Made by a program: the position numbers and the translations under genes
Notes under the pieces: generated by a model
Database searches by the model: none
What the model saw: only the letters and a program-made list of their open reading frames with translations
What the model was told of the DNA's origin: nothing
Assembly: GCA_963667675.1 (NCBI GenBank)
Contig: OY763929.1
Coordinates: 682,001 to 746,000 of the forward strand
Reading direction: 5' to 3'
DNA length: 64,000 nt
From: G963667675 sp963667675
Lineage (GTDB): Bacteria; Chloroflexota; Dehalococcoidia; Lucifugimonadales; UBA3495
Shown: piece by piece, positions 9,169 to 17,949 of the stretch
Layout of the letters: the number at the start of each line of letters is the position of its first letter
Numbering within the stretch: the first letter of the stretch is position 1

Positions 9169-9966
9169 ATGGACCTGGGCCTCCAAGACAAGGTGGCCAT
9201 CGTCACCGGCGGCAGCGACGGCATCGGCAAGGCCGCCGCCCAAAGCCTTGCCCAGGAAGGGGCCAAGGTCGTCATCGTGGCCCGCCGCGCCGACTTCCTG
9301 GAACAGGCGGCGCAAGACATCCGGGCCGCCACCGAAGGCGTGGTGCTGCCCGTTGCCGGCGATGTTGCCGACCCAGCCACTGCCGAGCGCGTGGTCCAGG
9401 CTGCGGTGGACAATTTCGGCGGCGTCGGCGTCATGGTCAACAACGCCGGAAGGTCCAACGCCAAAGCCTTCGAGAGCGTCTCCGACGACGACTGGGAGGG
9501 AGATTTCGACCTGAAAGTCTGGGCCGCAGTACGCTTCATCCGCGCCGTAATTCCCCACATGCGCCGGGCCGGTGGAGGCCGCATCATCAACGTCACCAAC
9601 CTGGGAGGCCGCGCTCCGGGCCCCGCTTCCATGCCCACCTCCATTTCCCGGGCCGCCGGCATAGCCATCACCAAGGCCCTCTCCAAGGACCTGGCCAGGG
9701 ACAACATCCTAGTCTCAACCGTCTGCATCGGCACCATCAAGAGCGGCCAGACCCAGCGCTTCTATGCCGGCAGGAAAGAAGCGGACCCCGGCCTGACCAT
9801 GGACGGCTATTGGGCCGAGATCGCCCAGCGCCTGAATATCCCCTTGGGCCGCGTGGGCGAAGCCAAAGAAGCGGGCGACGTCATAACCTTCCTGGCCTCC
9901 CAGCGGGCCAGCTATCTAACCGGCATAGCCGTGAACATCGACGGCGGCGCGTCGGCGGTGGTGTAA
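9169..9966 (+). CDS. Short-chain dehydrogenase/reductase family protein lacking the catalytic triad
   Basis: A 265-residue Rossmann protein with the cofactor loop TGGSDGIG (13-20), NNAG (91-94) and the typical end YLTGIAVNIDGG. The catalytic positions are all substituted: Asn144 for Ser, Thr157 for Tyr and Arg161 for Lys, at the exact spacing of S-x12-Y-x3-K. NAD(P) binding is likely, but classical SDR chemistry is not. It may be a divergent enzyme or a binding protein. It follows trpB by 84 bp with its own promoter-like element and precedes a glyoxylate-type aminotransferase. Confidence 0.88.
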   Translation: MDLGLQDKVAIVTGGSDGIGKAAAQSLAQEGAKVVIVARRADFLEQAAQDIRAATEGVVLPVAGDVADPATAERVVQAAVDNFGGVGVMVNNAGRSNAKAFESVSDDDWEGDFDLKVWAAVRFIRAVIPHMRRAGGGRIINVTNLGGRAPGPASMPTSISRAAGIAITKALSKDLARDNILVSTVCIGTIKSGQTQRFYAGRKEADPGLTMDGYWAEIAQRLNIPLGRVGEAKEAGDVITFLASQRASYLTGIAVNIDGGASAVV

Positions 9967-10021
9967 ACATCAGCCGCATGCGGAGCCGCAACAACTTGCA
10001 TCTTCAGAATAGCGGTGACCA

Positions 10022-11221
10022 ATGCTTGAGTCTCAACTAGACGGGCTGCACATGCCCCAGAGGACCCTCCTTGGGCCCGGCCCCAGTTCCGTCCACCCTC
10101 GCGTCCTCCGCGCCATGACCGAGCCGGTAATCGGCTTCCTCGACCCCGCCTTCTTCCAGGTGGTGGACGAGGTATGCGAAATGCTGCGGCAGGTCTACCA
10201 TACGTCCAACCCCACCACTTTCCCGGTGTCTTCCACCGGCACCGGCGCCATGGAGACCGCTTGCGTTAATCTCCTGGAGCCTGGAGATACGGCCATCGTC
10301 TGCCGCAACGGCTTCTTCGGCAACCGCTTCGCCGAAATCGCCGGACGATGCGGCGCAGACGTGTACACCGTCGACAGCCCGTGGGGCCGCCCCGTAGATG
10401 TTGACGCTCTGGAAGAAGAATTCAAGAAGCACCCTAGGGTCAAGGCCGTTGGGTTGGTCAGCGGCGAGACCTCCACCGGCGTCCTTACGCCCCTCCCCGA
10501 CATCGTGGACTTGGCCCACCGCCACGACGCCCTGGTGCTCGTGGACGCCGTCACCTCCCTCGGCGGCCATGAAATACGCATCGACGACTGGGACGTCGAC
10601 CTGTGCTACAGCGGCAGCCAGAAGTGCCTCGGCGCTCCTCCCGGCCTCGCCCCCATAACCGTGGGCCCCCGGGCCTTGGAGGCCATAAACAAGCGGGCCA
10701 GCAAGGTGCCCAGCTTCTACTTCAGCTTGGCCGAGTTGGACAACTACTGGTCCGAACAGCGGGTCTACCACCACACCGCGCCCGTATCGATGATCTACGC
10801 CCTGCGGGAAGCCCTGCGCATGATGGCTGAGGAGGGCCTGCAAAACCGGCTCGACCGCCACGCCAGGGTCGCCGCGGCCCTCCGCGCTGGCCTGGACACC
10901 CTGGGAATCCAGGTCCTGGCGGAACCCCAACACCGCCTCGCCCCCCTTACCGCCGCCCTGATCCCGGAAGGCATCGACGACCTAGTTGTCCGCCGCAAAT
11001 TGCTGGAAGACTACAACATCGAGATTGGCGGAGGCTTGGGCGATTTGAGGGGCAAGGTCTGGCGCATCGGCCTAATGGGAGAATCGGCCCGGGAAGCCAA
11101 CGTCTTCGCCCTGCTGTCGGCCCTTGAGACCGTGCTCTCCGGCCTGGGTTATGAAGTCGCTTTCGGCGCCAGCCTCGCCTCCGCCCAGAAGGCCCTCGCC
11201 GCCTACGCGGCTTCTGTCTGA
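10022..11221 (+). CDS. Class V aminotransferase, alanine-glyoxylate type
   Basis: 399 residues of the AGXT/PucG-like class V aminotransferase family. PLP is held by Lys201 in SGSQKCLGAPPG, with Asp175 in LVLVDAVTS; the N-terminal LLGPGPSSVHPRVLRAM is characteristic. The likely reaction is transamination of glyoxylate to glycine from alanine or serine. The nearby glycolate oxidase operon (12.7-17 kb) makes glyoxylate, which supports this. ATG 10022 has only a weak GGTGA site; ATG 10052 is an alternative start. Confidence 0.88.
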   Translation: MLESQLDGLHMPQRTLLGPGPSSVHPRVLRAMTEPVIGFLDPAFFQVVDEVCEMLRQVYHTSNPTTFPVSSTGTGAMETACVNLLEPGDTAIVCRNGFFGNRFAEIAGRCGADVYTVDSPWGRPVDVDALEEEFKKHPRVKAVGLVSGETSTGVLTPLPDIVDLAHRHDALVLVDAVTSLGGHEIRIDDWDVDLCYSGSQKCLGAPPGLAPITVGPRALEAINKRASKVPSFYFSLAELDNYWSEQRVYHHTAPVSMIYALREALRMMAEEGLQNRLDRHARVAAALRAGLDTLGIQVLAEPQHRLAPLTAALIPEGIDDLVVRRKLLEDYNIEIGGGLGDLRGKVWRIGLMGESAREANVFALLSALETVLSGLGYEVAFGASLASAQKALAAYAASV

Positions 11222-11308
11222 ATTCCCTTCTTTCTCATCCTACAGCCCCATGCCGTGGTAGCCGTCCCAAGGGACAGCGATATTTTCGACGGAATAGAGG
11301 GCAAGCCA

Positions 11309-12571
11309 GTGTTGACCAAGCATAAATTCTTATCAGTGCTGATGCTCACGGCCCTGGTAGCCGCGGTTGCCCTCCTTGCCTGTACCGACAACGGTGCAGA
11401 ATCCGCCACCGCCGTACCTACTCCGACTCCCATACCCACGCCCACCGCCGTACCTACTCCGACTCCCATACCCACGCCCACCGCCGTACCTACTCCGACT
11501 CCTGTACCCACGCCCACCGCCGTACCTACTCCGACTCCCGTACCCACGCCCACCGCCGTACCTACTCCGACTCCCGTACCCACGCCCACCGCCGTACCCA
11601 CGCCGGAAGTCAAGGTTATAGATCCCGGGTCGGACAAACAGACCATTATCTTTAGTGAACTGAACTGGACTAGCGCCCTGTTGCAAAACCGAATCGCCCA
11701 ATACATTGTCGAACATGGCTATGACTATCCCACCGATGTGCGATTTGGTCTCGCTCTTCCCCTGTTCGAGGGTCTGCAACGCGGTGATACCGACGTCTCA
11801 ATGGAGATATGGTTGCCCAGCCAGGGCGACGCTTGGGAGAAGGCTCTTGGCGAAGGCTTGGTTCTATCCCCAGGCCCGAGCCTGGGTTCCGACTGGCAAT
11901 CAGCTTTCGTGATTCCTGCCTACCTGCAGGAACAATACCCAGGCTTGGACAGCGTGGAAGACCTGAGAGACCAAAAGTACAAAGACCTGTTCAAGACCGC
12001 GGAGACCGGCGGCAAGGCCCGGTTGGTGTCGTGCCCCATCGGCTGGGAGTGCGAGTTAGTCAATGCAACCCAGGTCGAGGCATACGGACTTTCCGAGCAC
12101 GTTGATATCGCTAACCCGTACGACGGCTCGGAGTTAGACGCTGGCCTGTACGGCGCCTACGAACTCGGAGAGCCTTGGCTAGGCTACCAGTGGGGCAGCA
12201 ACACCCCCGCTTTCAGGCTGGATCTGGTCCGGCTGGAAGAGCCGCCCTACAGCGACGAGTGTTGGGCTACGACGATGGCCTGCGCTTATCAGGACGCCAA
12301 CGTCATCATCGCCGTCAATTCCGACTTGCCGGACTCAGCCCCGGATGTCGTAGAAATGCTGCGGCAATGGAGTTTCAACCTTGACGACTACAAAGCTGCC
12401 GTTAGGTGGCAGTATGAGAACCAGGGATTTGGGCTGAATGCCACGGCCCTTTGGTGGCTCAAGACCAACTCGGACATTTGGAGCGCTTGGGTCACGACCG
12501 AAGCGGCAGAAAAAATCCAGGCTGCACTAGACGCCGACGAGGAAGCCGCAGGCTGGCCCGGAGATTGGTAA
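11309..12571 (+). CDS. Glycine betaine/choline-type ABC transporter substrate-binding lipoprotein
   Basis: About 420 residues. A signal peptide ends in the lipobox LLAC, followed by a threonine/proline linker of six TAVPTPTPIPTP-like units (encoded by 11411-11602) and an OpuAC/ProX-like domain (TIIFSELNWTSALLQNRI, MEIWLPSQGDAW). The linker probably lifts the domain off the membrane. GTG 11309 follows AGAGGG by seven bases; TTG 11312 is an alternative, and the longer frame from 11255 would spoil the signal peptide. No permease or ATPase gene is adjacent. Ligand identity is inferred from family only. Confidence 0.85.
   Translation: MLTKHKFLSVLMLTALVAAVALLACTDNGAESATAVPTPTPIPTPTAVPTPTPIPTPTAVPTPTPVPTPTAVPTPTPVPTPTAVPTPTPVPTPTAVPTPEVKVIDPGSDKQTIIFSELNWTSALLQNRIAQYIVEHGYDYPTDVRFGLALPLFEGLQRGDTDVSMEIWLPSQGDAWEKALGEGLVLSPGPSLGSDWQSAFVIPAYLQEQYPGLDSVEDLRDQKYKDLFKTAETGGKARLVSCPIGWECELVNATQVEAYGLSEHVDIANPYDGSELDAGLYGAYELGEPWLGYQWGSNTPAFRLDLVRLEEPPYSDECWATTMACAYQDANVIIAVNSDLPDSAPDVVEMLRQWSFNLDDYKAAVRWQYENQGFGLNATALWWLKTNSDIWSAWVTTEAAEKIQAALDADEEAAGWPGDW
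11411..11602 (+). repeat. 36-bp minisatellite encoding the TP-rich linker
   Basis: Units begin at 11411, 11447, 11483, 11519 and 11555, with a partial unit at 11591. Differences are nearly all at two positions (C/T and A/G), switching Ile and Val codons. Unit number is likely to vary by slippage. Confidence 0.9.
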
Positions 12572-12678
12572 ATCTGGCCGGCTTCATTCATATATCGGGT
12601 TAAGCTGGTCCCACGCTCCCCAAGGCTGATAGGTCATACCCCCAACGCAATTGCGGTCGCCGTAGCCCCCGGTGTCCC

Positions 12679-14076
12679 TCAGGCCCCATCCTCGGCCCGG
12701 TACGCCTCATCCAACACGTCCACCACGTGCACCACCCTGGCTGGCTTCCCCAACGAACGCAGCCCCTGTTCGATTTGCATCATGCACCCTGGGTTGGCCG
12801 TGACCACCTGCTCCGCCCCGGTGGCCGCGATGTGACCCATCTTGCGGTCTAGGATTTTCCCCGCCAGGCCCTTTTGCAGCACCGCATACAGGCCCGCCGC
12901 TCCGCAGCACATCGCCGCCTCTTCCATCTCCACCAACTCCAGTCCTGGGATACAGCGCAGCACTTCTCTCGGCGCCTCGGTCACCCGCTGGGCATGTGCC
13001 AGGTGGCACGGGTCCTGGTACGTCACCTTGCGGGAAACCGCCGCCTTGGGAGTCTCTAGGGGTAGGGACGTCAAAAACTCGGTAATGTCTAGAGTCAACT
13101 CGCTGAAACGCCGGGCCTTCTCCCCATACTCCGGGTCGTCGGCCAGCAGTTGGTGGTACTCCTTCATCGCCGACCCGCAACCCGCCGAAGCCGTCACGAT
13201 GCGGTCTACCCCTGCCTCGAGGAACACGTCGATGTTCCGGCGGGCCATGTCGCGCCCGTACTCCAAGTCCCCGCCGTGAATGTTCAGCGCCCCGCAGCAC
13301 CCCTGCCCTGGGGGAACGACCACGTCGCACCCGTTCCGCGTCAGCACCCGCACTGCTGCTTCCATAGTGCCCCCCTGCAGCGCCGGCATCACGCAACCGG
13401 ACAGCAGGCCCACCGTCAATTTTTTCTCCGGCCCGTCGAATCGCTCTCGTCCCTTGTATACCCGGCTGCTGGGGCCGAAAATGGGGCCCCGTATCTCCGG
13501 TAGCTGCGCTTCTAAATCGGCCACGGGGCCGGGCAGCAGGCGCAGACCCCCGGAGCCGCGCACCAGCTTCTGCAGCTTGGATCGCTGGTAGACTCTCATC
13601 AACCTGGCGCCCAAGCGTAGGCGGTCTAGCCGCGGCAGTCCCGCCCGCAGGAACCATCGGCTGGTCCTGCTGTTGCCCGAAACTTCACTTACCCGCGCCA
13701 GCATCTGGTAACGGGTCTTCTCCATCATGCGGCCGTAGGGCACCCCCGACGGACACACCGCTTCGCAGGCCCGGCACTGCAGGCATGCGTCCCAATGAGA
13801 CGCCACCCGCGGCGTAATCTCCAGCCGCTCCTCGTTCACCGCTTTCATCAACGCTATCCGGCCCCGGGGAGACTCGGTCTCCAGCCCCGACACCGCGTAC
13901 GTGGGACAGGCGCTCAGGCACAGCCCGCAATGGACGCAGCGGTACAGGTCTTCCTCCGCCGGCGCATCTCCCTCCTGGAACCCTCCCCGTGACCCTGGGG
14001 ACGCGTCGACCCCATCGCTATCGGGAGCGGTCAGGTCTTCCCATAGCGAGAGTTGTGCCTGCTCTTTTTCCGGCAC
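12679..14076 (-). CDS. glcF: Glycolate oxidase iron-sulfur subunit
   Basis: 465 residues with two 4Fe-4S clusters: CVHCGLCLSACP (47-58) and CLQCRACEAVCPSG. Two CCG (cysteine-rich) domains follow, seen as QGCCGALNIHGG and AMCCGAAGLY. This is the electron-transfer subunit of glycolate dehydrogenase. It starts with GTG overlapping the glcE stop (TAGTG). Third gene of a minus-strand glcD-glcE-glcF operon. It could instead serve lactate, but GlcE beside it favours glycolate. Confidence 0.92.
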   Translation of the reverse strand: MPEKEQAQLSLWEDLTAPDSDGVDASPGSRGGFQEGDAPAEEDLYRCVHCGLCLSACPTYAVSGLETESPRGRIALMKAVNEERLEITPRVASHWDACLQCRACEAVCPSGVPYGRMMEKTRYQMLARVSEVSGNSRTSRWFLRAGLPRLDRLRLGARLMRVYQRSKLQKLVRGSGGLRLLPGPVADLEAQLPEIRGPIFGPSSRVYKGRERFDGPEKKLTVGLLSGCVMPALQGGTMEAAVRVLTRNGCDVVVPPGQGCCGALNIHGGDLEYGRDMARRNIDVFLEAGVDRIVTASAGCGSAMKEYHQLLADDPEYGEKARRFSELTLDITEFLTSLPLETPKAAVSRKVTYQDPCHLAHAQRVTEAPREVLRCIPGLELVEMEEAAMCCGAAGLYAVLQKGLAGKILDRKMGHIAATGAEQVVTANPGCMMQIEQGLRSLGKPARVVHVVDVLDEAYRAEDGA

Positions 14077-15440
14077 TAGATTCCCCCCACGAACCGGCCA
14101 GGGTTCAAGATCCCCGCGGGGTCGAACTTTCGCTTGAGCCGCCGCATTATCTCTATTGCCTCCGGCTGCCCGCCCCAGACGTCAATCTGCTTTTTTAGCG
14201 AAAGCGGGCATTGCTCGACCACTGCCTGCCCTCCGGCCTTCCTGGCGACCCTTCTGACGCGGAGCAGGGTTTCCAATATCAGGGAATCGTCGACCCACTC
14301 GCTCACCGGCTCGGCCCACCAGAAAAGCTGCACCATCCCATAGCCTGGGTCTGCGATCACGCCGGGAGCCATGCCCGGCGAACTGGCCTCCAGGCACTGG
14401 GCCGCCACCGCCGCCACTGCCGAGGGAGGCGCAGTAACCCTTATGCTCAGGTACGGTTTGGTCTCGTCGCTCCAACTCAGGTCGGCCAGGCTCTCAAGCA
14501 CTGACTGGCTTTCGGATTCTTGGAAAACAGTTACGTCTAGGGCTCCCCATTGTCCAAGTAGCCGCGCCGTCTCGTCCACTCTGCGTTTTACCCCTCGCGG
14601 ACTCCCGGCAAGGAAGGCGATGGCCAGCGCGCTGCCAGCCCCCGCTTGGCGCAGAATCTCCTGGCCTTCCTCCAGTTGCAGCCGGTGCGCCGCCTGTCCG
14701 TCCAAGACCTGGACCCCGTTGGGCGCAAAGGCCGTCCCTGTTAGACCGCCCCCGGCCACGATGCCTTCCTGCAGGCTTGAAAAACTCGCCAGCACGGTAG
14801 CCATCTCGGCGGGGATGGGCGCAAGCTTGAACGTCGCTTCGACTATGATGCCCAGCGTCCCCAGGGAACCGGCGTACAGCTTGTTCAGGTCGTATCCGGT
14901 AACGTTCTTGACTACCTTGCCCCCGGCCCTGGTCTCCACACCGTCCCCGCCGACGACGCTGATCCCGATAAGCCAGTCCCGCGGTTGCCCGTGCGAAAAT
15001 CTCAGCGGGCCGGTGGTGTTGGCCGCCAGGATGCCCCCGACAGTGGAAGTTTCGGCGAGCGGGGCTTCCAGGGGCAAGAACTTTCCCCCTGGGGCCAGTT
15101 CTCGCTGCAGTTGGCCGAGGGAGATACCCCCTTCCACGGTAACCGTCAGGTCGTCGGGCTGGTAGTCCAGCAAGCGGTCCTGGCCTCTCACGTCCAGGGC
15201 CAACCCCACCTCGGCGGGAACGTTTCCCAGGGCAACCTGGGTCCCCCCGCCCCTCGGGAACACCGAGACTCCCTGGGCGGCGGCCCAGCGGACGACTTCC
15301 GCCGTATCTTCCCGGTTGTATGCCAGGGCCGCCGCCTGGGGCATCACCCCGTCCACGGCGTAGTCTTCCAGCCCCGGAGGCGGTATTAGTGACCCTATGG
15401 GCAAGAATTTGGCTAGCTGTGACGGCAGGGACGGTGTCAA
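14076..15440 (-). CDS. glcE: Glycolate oxidase FAD-binding subunit GlcE
   Basis: 454 residues of the FAD-binding PCMH type: PRGGGTQVALG for FAD pyrophosphate, STVGGILAANTTGPLRFSHG, and GKVVKNVTGYDLNKLYAGSLGTLG. It is longer than the usual GlcE (about 350-420) by a C-terminal extension. The frame offers only a TTG start (15438-15440), since an in-frame stop lies a few codons upstream. It follows glcD by 78 bp and overlaps glcF. Confidence 0.88.
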   Translation of the reverse strand: MTPSLPSQLAKFLPIGSLIPPPGLEDYAVDGVMPQAAALAYNREDTAEVVRWAAAQGVSVFPRGGGTQVALGNVPAEVGLALDVRGQDRLLDYQPDDLTVTVEGGISLGQLQRELAPGGKFLPLEAPLAETSTVGGILAANTTGPLRFSHGQPRDWLIGISVVGGDGVETRAGGKVVKNVTGYDLNKLYAGSLGTLGIIVEATFKLAPIPAEMATVLASFSSLQEGIVAGGGLTGTAFAPNGVQVLDGQAAHRLQLEEGQEILRQAGAGSALAIAFLAGSPRGVKRRVDETARLLGQWGALDVTVFQESESQSVLESLADLSWSDETKPYLSIRVTAPPSAVAAVAAQCLEASSPGMAPGVIADPGYGMVQLFWWAEPVSEWVDDSLILETLLRVRRVARKAGGQAVVEQCPLSLKKQIDVWGGQPEAIEIMRRLKRKFDPAGILNPGRFVGGI

Positions 15441-15518
15441 CGATATACTTCTCGCCGGTGGCCGCTAACTTGATGGTTCCGTTAAGGGTAAAGGCCTCAA
15501 AAGTGCAACGGGCAAGTC

Positions 15519-16958
15519 CTAAATGAACATCCCCGCTCCAGCGCGGTGGGCGGTGGGCTGGTAGGCGAAGCCGCCGGGGAAGACCTTCTCCGGATTCAGC
15601 CGATTGAGCGGCGCAAAGGCCTCTCTCACCCGCAGCATGGCTTTCAAGTCGTCGTCGGAAAACACCAGCGGCATTTGCTCTTTCTTCTCCAAGCCCACTC
15701 CGTGCTCCCCTGTTAAAGCCCCTCCAAGGTCGACGCAGGCCTTCATAACCTCGGCGCCCGCCTCCGCGACCCTTTGCAACGCCCCCGGCTCCCGCTCGTT
15801 GAACAACAGACACGGGTGCAGGTTGCCGTCTCCCGCGTGGGAGACGTTGGCGACGGTCAGCTTGTACTCCTGGCTGATGTGGGCTACCTGTCGGTGGGCT
15901 GCGGCCAACTGGGTGCGCGGCACCACCCCGTCCGCCAGGTAATAATTCGGCGCCAGGCTGCCCAGGGCGCCTAGTGCCCCCTTCCTCCCTGCCCACAAGG
16001 CAACCCGCTCCTGCGCGCTCTCTGCGGCCCGCACTTGGAAGGCACCCGTTTCCCACAACGCGGCTTCCACCTGTGCCCCGATCTCCTCCACTTCCTCTTC
16101 AAGGCCCTCTACTTCGACCAGCAGCACGGCCCCGGCATTGTCCGGGTACCCCAAGTCGGTCACGTTCTGCACCGCCTTGATGACCACCGAATCTATCAAC
16201 TCCAACGCCGCAGGCACGATGCCATGACCGATTATTGCCGATACCGACGTGCAGGCCGATTCCACGTCAGGAAATATCCCCAGGAAAGTCTTCACCCGCT
16301 CCGGCAGCGGCAATAGCCGCACGACGATCCTGGTGGCGACCCCAAATGTCCCCTCGGATCCGAGAAACACCCCCCGCAGGTCGTATCCCGATGTTGCGTT
16401 GACCGGCTGTTCCGACGGGCTGCCCAGATTGATTATGCTCCCGTCTTCCAGGGCAACTTCCAACCCCAATACGTGGTTGGTGGTGGTGCCGTATGCCAGG
16501 CAGTGGGGCCCCCCGGCATTCTCGGCCACGTTGCCCCCCATGGTGCACGCCCTCTGGCTGGAAGGGTCCGGAGCGTAGCGCAGGCCGGACTTTCGGGCGT
16601 AGTTGTCCAAGTCCAGGTTGATTACCCCCGGCTCCACCATCGCCGTCCGATTCTCTCTGTCTAGCCCCAGGATGCGGTTCATTCGCGTGAAAGCGATTTG
16701 CAGTCCCCCGGTGGCCGCAATGGCCCCTCCGCTCAGTCCTGTCCCGCTCCCCCGGCCTACCACGGAAACCCCTTCCTCGTAGGCCAGGCCCAATACCTGT
16801 CTCACCTGTTCGGTGGATTCGGGTAGTACCACAGTCTCGGGCATGGCCTTGGCAACCGAGCCGTCGTACTCGAATACCACCAGGTCTTCGGGATGACTCA
16901 CCACGTGGGCCTCCCCAACGATGGCCTTCAACTGCTGTATGAATTGCTCTGTAGGCAT
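15519..16958 (-). CDS. glcD: Glycolate oxidase catalytic FAD subunit GlcD
   Basis: 479 residues. The FAD-binding half has VGRGSGTGLSGGA and CTMGGNVAENAGGPHCLAYG; the C-terminal FAD-oxidase half has NVSHAGDGNLHPCLLF and GGALTGEHGVGLEKK, typical of GlcD/D-lactate dehydrogenase. It oxidises glycolate to glyoxylate and feeds electrons through GlcF. First gene of its operon; ATG at 16956-16958. With the aminotransferase at 10 kb it would form a glycolate to glyoxylate to glycine route. Confidence 0.93.
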   Translation of the reverse strand: MPTEQFIQQLKAIVGEAHVVSHPEDLVVFEYDGSVAKAMPETVVLPESTEQVRQVLGLAYEEGVSVVGRGSGTGLSGGAIAATGGLQIAFTRMNRILGLDRENRTAMVEPGVINLDLDNYARKSGLRYAPDPSSQRACTMGGNVAENAGGPHCLAYGTTTNHVLGLEVALEDGSIINLGSPSEQPVNATSGYDLRGVFLGSEGTFGVATRIVVRLLPLPERVKTFLGIFPDVESACTSVSAIIGHGIVPAALELIDSVVIKAVQNVTDLGYPDNAGAVLLVEVEGLEEEVEEIGAQVEAALWETGAFQVRAAESAQERVALWAGRKGALGALGSLAPNYYLADGVVPRTQLAAAHRQVAHISQEYKLTVANVSHAGDGNLHPCLLFNEREPGALQRVAEAGAEVMKACVDLGGALTGEHGVGLEKKEQMPLVFSDDDLKAMLRVREAFAPLNRLNPEKVFPGGFAYQPTAHRAGAGMFI

Positions 16959-17382
16959 AGTGTTCTCTTGTCAGCAGGGGTCTCGTTGCCCATGCAGCCG
17001 GAGCCTCGTCGCTCCCTCGAATCCTGCCTTACCCGTCACTCTCGCCTTAACCCTCGCTCCTGCCCGACCCGTCACCCCCGCGCATGACGACCAACGCTTA
17101 CCCAGCGACCAGGCTGCCCGTTCGTCCTGAGGGAAATCGAAGGGCGAACGGACAGCCGTAGTTTCGCAAGAGTCCCATTCCGGGGGAGTATAGCAGTCCT
17201 AGGGCGGACTCAACGGTTGGCACGTCGGCAGCAGCGTCCCAAGTCTTGCCCCTGCCTATAACAACCGCGATGATAGACTATCCCCGAAACGGCTGGCAAG
17301 AAAGCCCGCCGCCTCGGTTTCACCAGAACTGCCGCACGACAGGTAGCGCAGGAGCTTAAGGCCTAAAGCTCAAGGAAAGACC
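16959..17382. other. Intergenic region between glcD and a cupin gene
   Basis: A 424-bp divergent gap. It contains the hairpin repeat at 17112-17157 and GC-rich sequence with no credible coding frame. Promoters for both flanking genes should lie here, but none is clear. Confidence 0.6.
17112..17157. repeat. Imperfect hairpin intergenic repeat, copy 2
   Basis: Arms 17112-17128 and 17141-17157, with the same 12-nt loop as copy 1 at 2264. One arm pair has changed from T-A to C-G on both sides relative to copy 1. The C-A mismatch near the base is kept, and one G-T wobble is present. Confidence 0.88.
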
Positions 17383-17748
17383 ATGCTTTTCGTCAAAACC
17401 AAAGAGGTAACACCATACAATTTCGAAGGTTTGGAAGTCAGGGAACTGATACCCGGCCTGCTGCCCGCGGCCTCCGTCGCCCATGTCGAGGTTCAGCCTG
17501 GAGCCGCTCACGCCACCACAAGATCATCGAAGAACGACAAACTCTACATCTGCATTTCAGGTGCGCCGACTTTCGAGGTCAATGGAAAACGCATCGAACT
17601 TGGCCCGCTGGACCTCCTCGTAATCCAGCGTGACGAATGGTTCAACTACCGCAACGAGACCGATTACGCAGCCGTTCTCTTCCTCATTCACGTCCCGCCC
17701 TATGATTCCGAAGGCGACGAGTTCCTGCCCGCGGAGACCGCAGAATAA
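17383..17748 (+). CDS. Small cupin domain protein
   Basis: 121 residues, one cupin barrel: TRSSKNDKLYICISGAPTFEVNGKR then LGPLDLLVIQRDEWFNYRN. The metal-binding histidines of motif 1 are absent, so it may bind a ligand without a metal. ATG 17383 follows AAGGAAAG. It stands alone between the glcDEF operon and the sugar dehydrogenase gene. No function can be assigned. Confidence 0.78.
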   Translation: MLFVKTKEVTPYNFEGLEVRELIPGLLPAASVAHVEVQPGAAHATTRSSKNDKLYICISGAPTFEVNGKRIELGPLDLLVIQRDEWFNYRNETDYAAVLFLIHVPPYDSEGDEFLPAETAE

Positions 17749-17831
17749 CGGTAGTTCCCTGGCCACACTGGGAGACATTCGCATAGCCTGAACCCTGTCG
17801 TTCGTGCTGGGAGGACCTTTGCATACCCTAG

Positions 17832-17900
17832 CCTCTGTCGTTTGTGCTGAGCCTGTCCTGAGGCTCTCGAAGGGGGAAATCGAAGTATGAACAACAGAGG
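17832..17900. repeat. Diverged copy of the hairpin intergenic repeat
   Basis: Arms CCTCTGTCGTT (17832-17842) and AACAACAGAGG (17890-17900) pair except for one C-A mismatch, like the other two copies. The interior keeps the GGGGGAAATCGAAG core but is longer. A 30-bp partial direct duplicate of its left side lies just upstream (about 17781-17810). Confidence 0.7.
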
Positions 17901-17949
17901 CCGCCCCACCGTAAGTCAGGCTTTCGGGAAAGTTGTTCAAGGGGCTTCA

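Noticed and set aside
11411..11602. CRISPR-like regular repeat
   Set aside because: 36-bp units are contiguous and encode an in-frame protein linker.
14494..16056. 520-codon minus-strand frame over glcD/glcE
   Set aside because: Antisense-free shadow in the wrong frame of both genes; low-complexity Gly/Arg composition.
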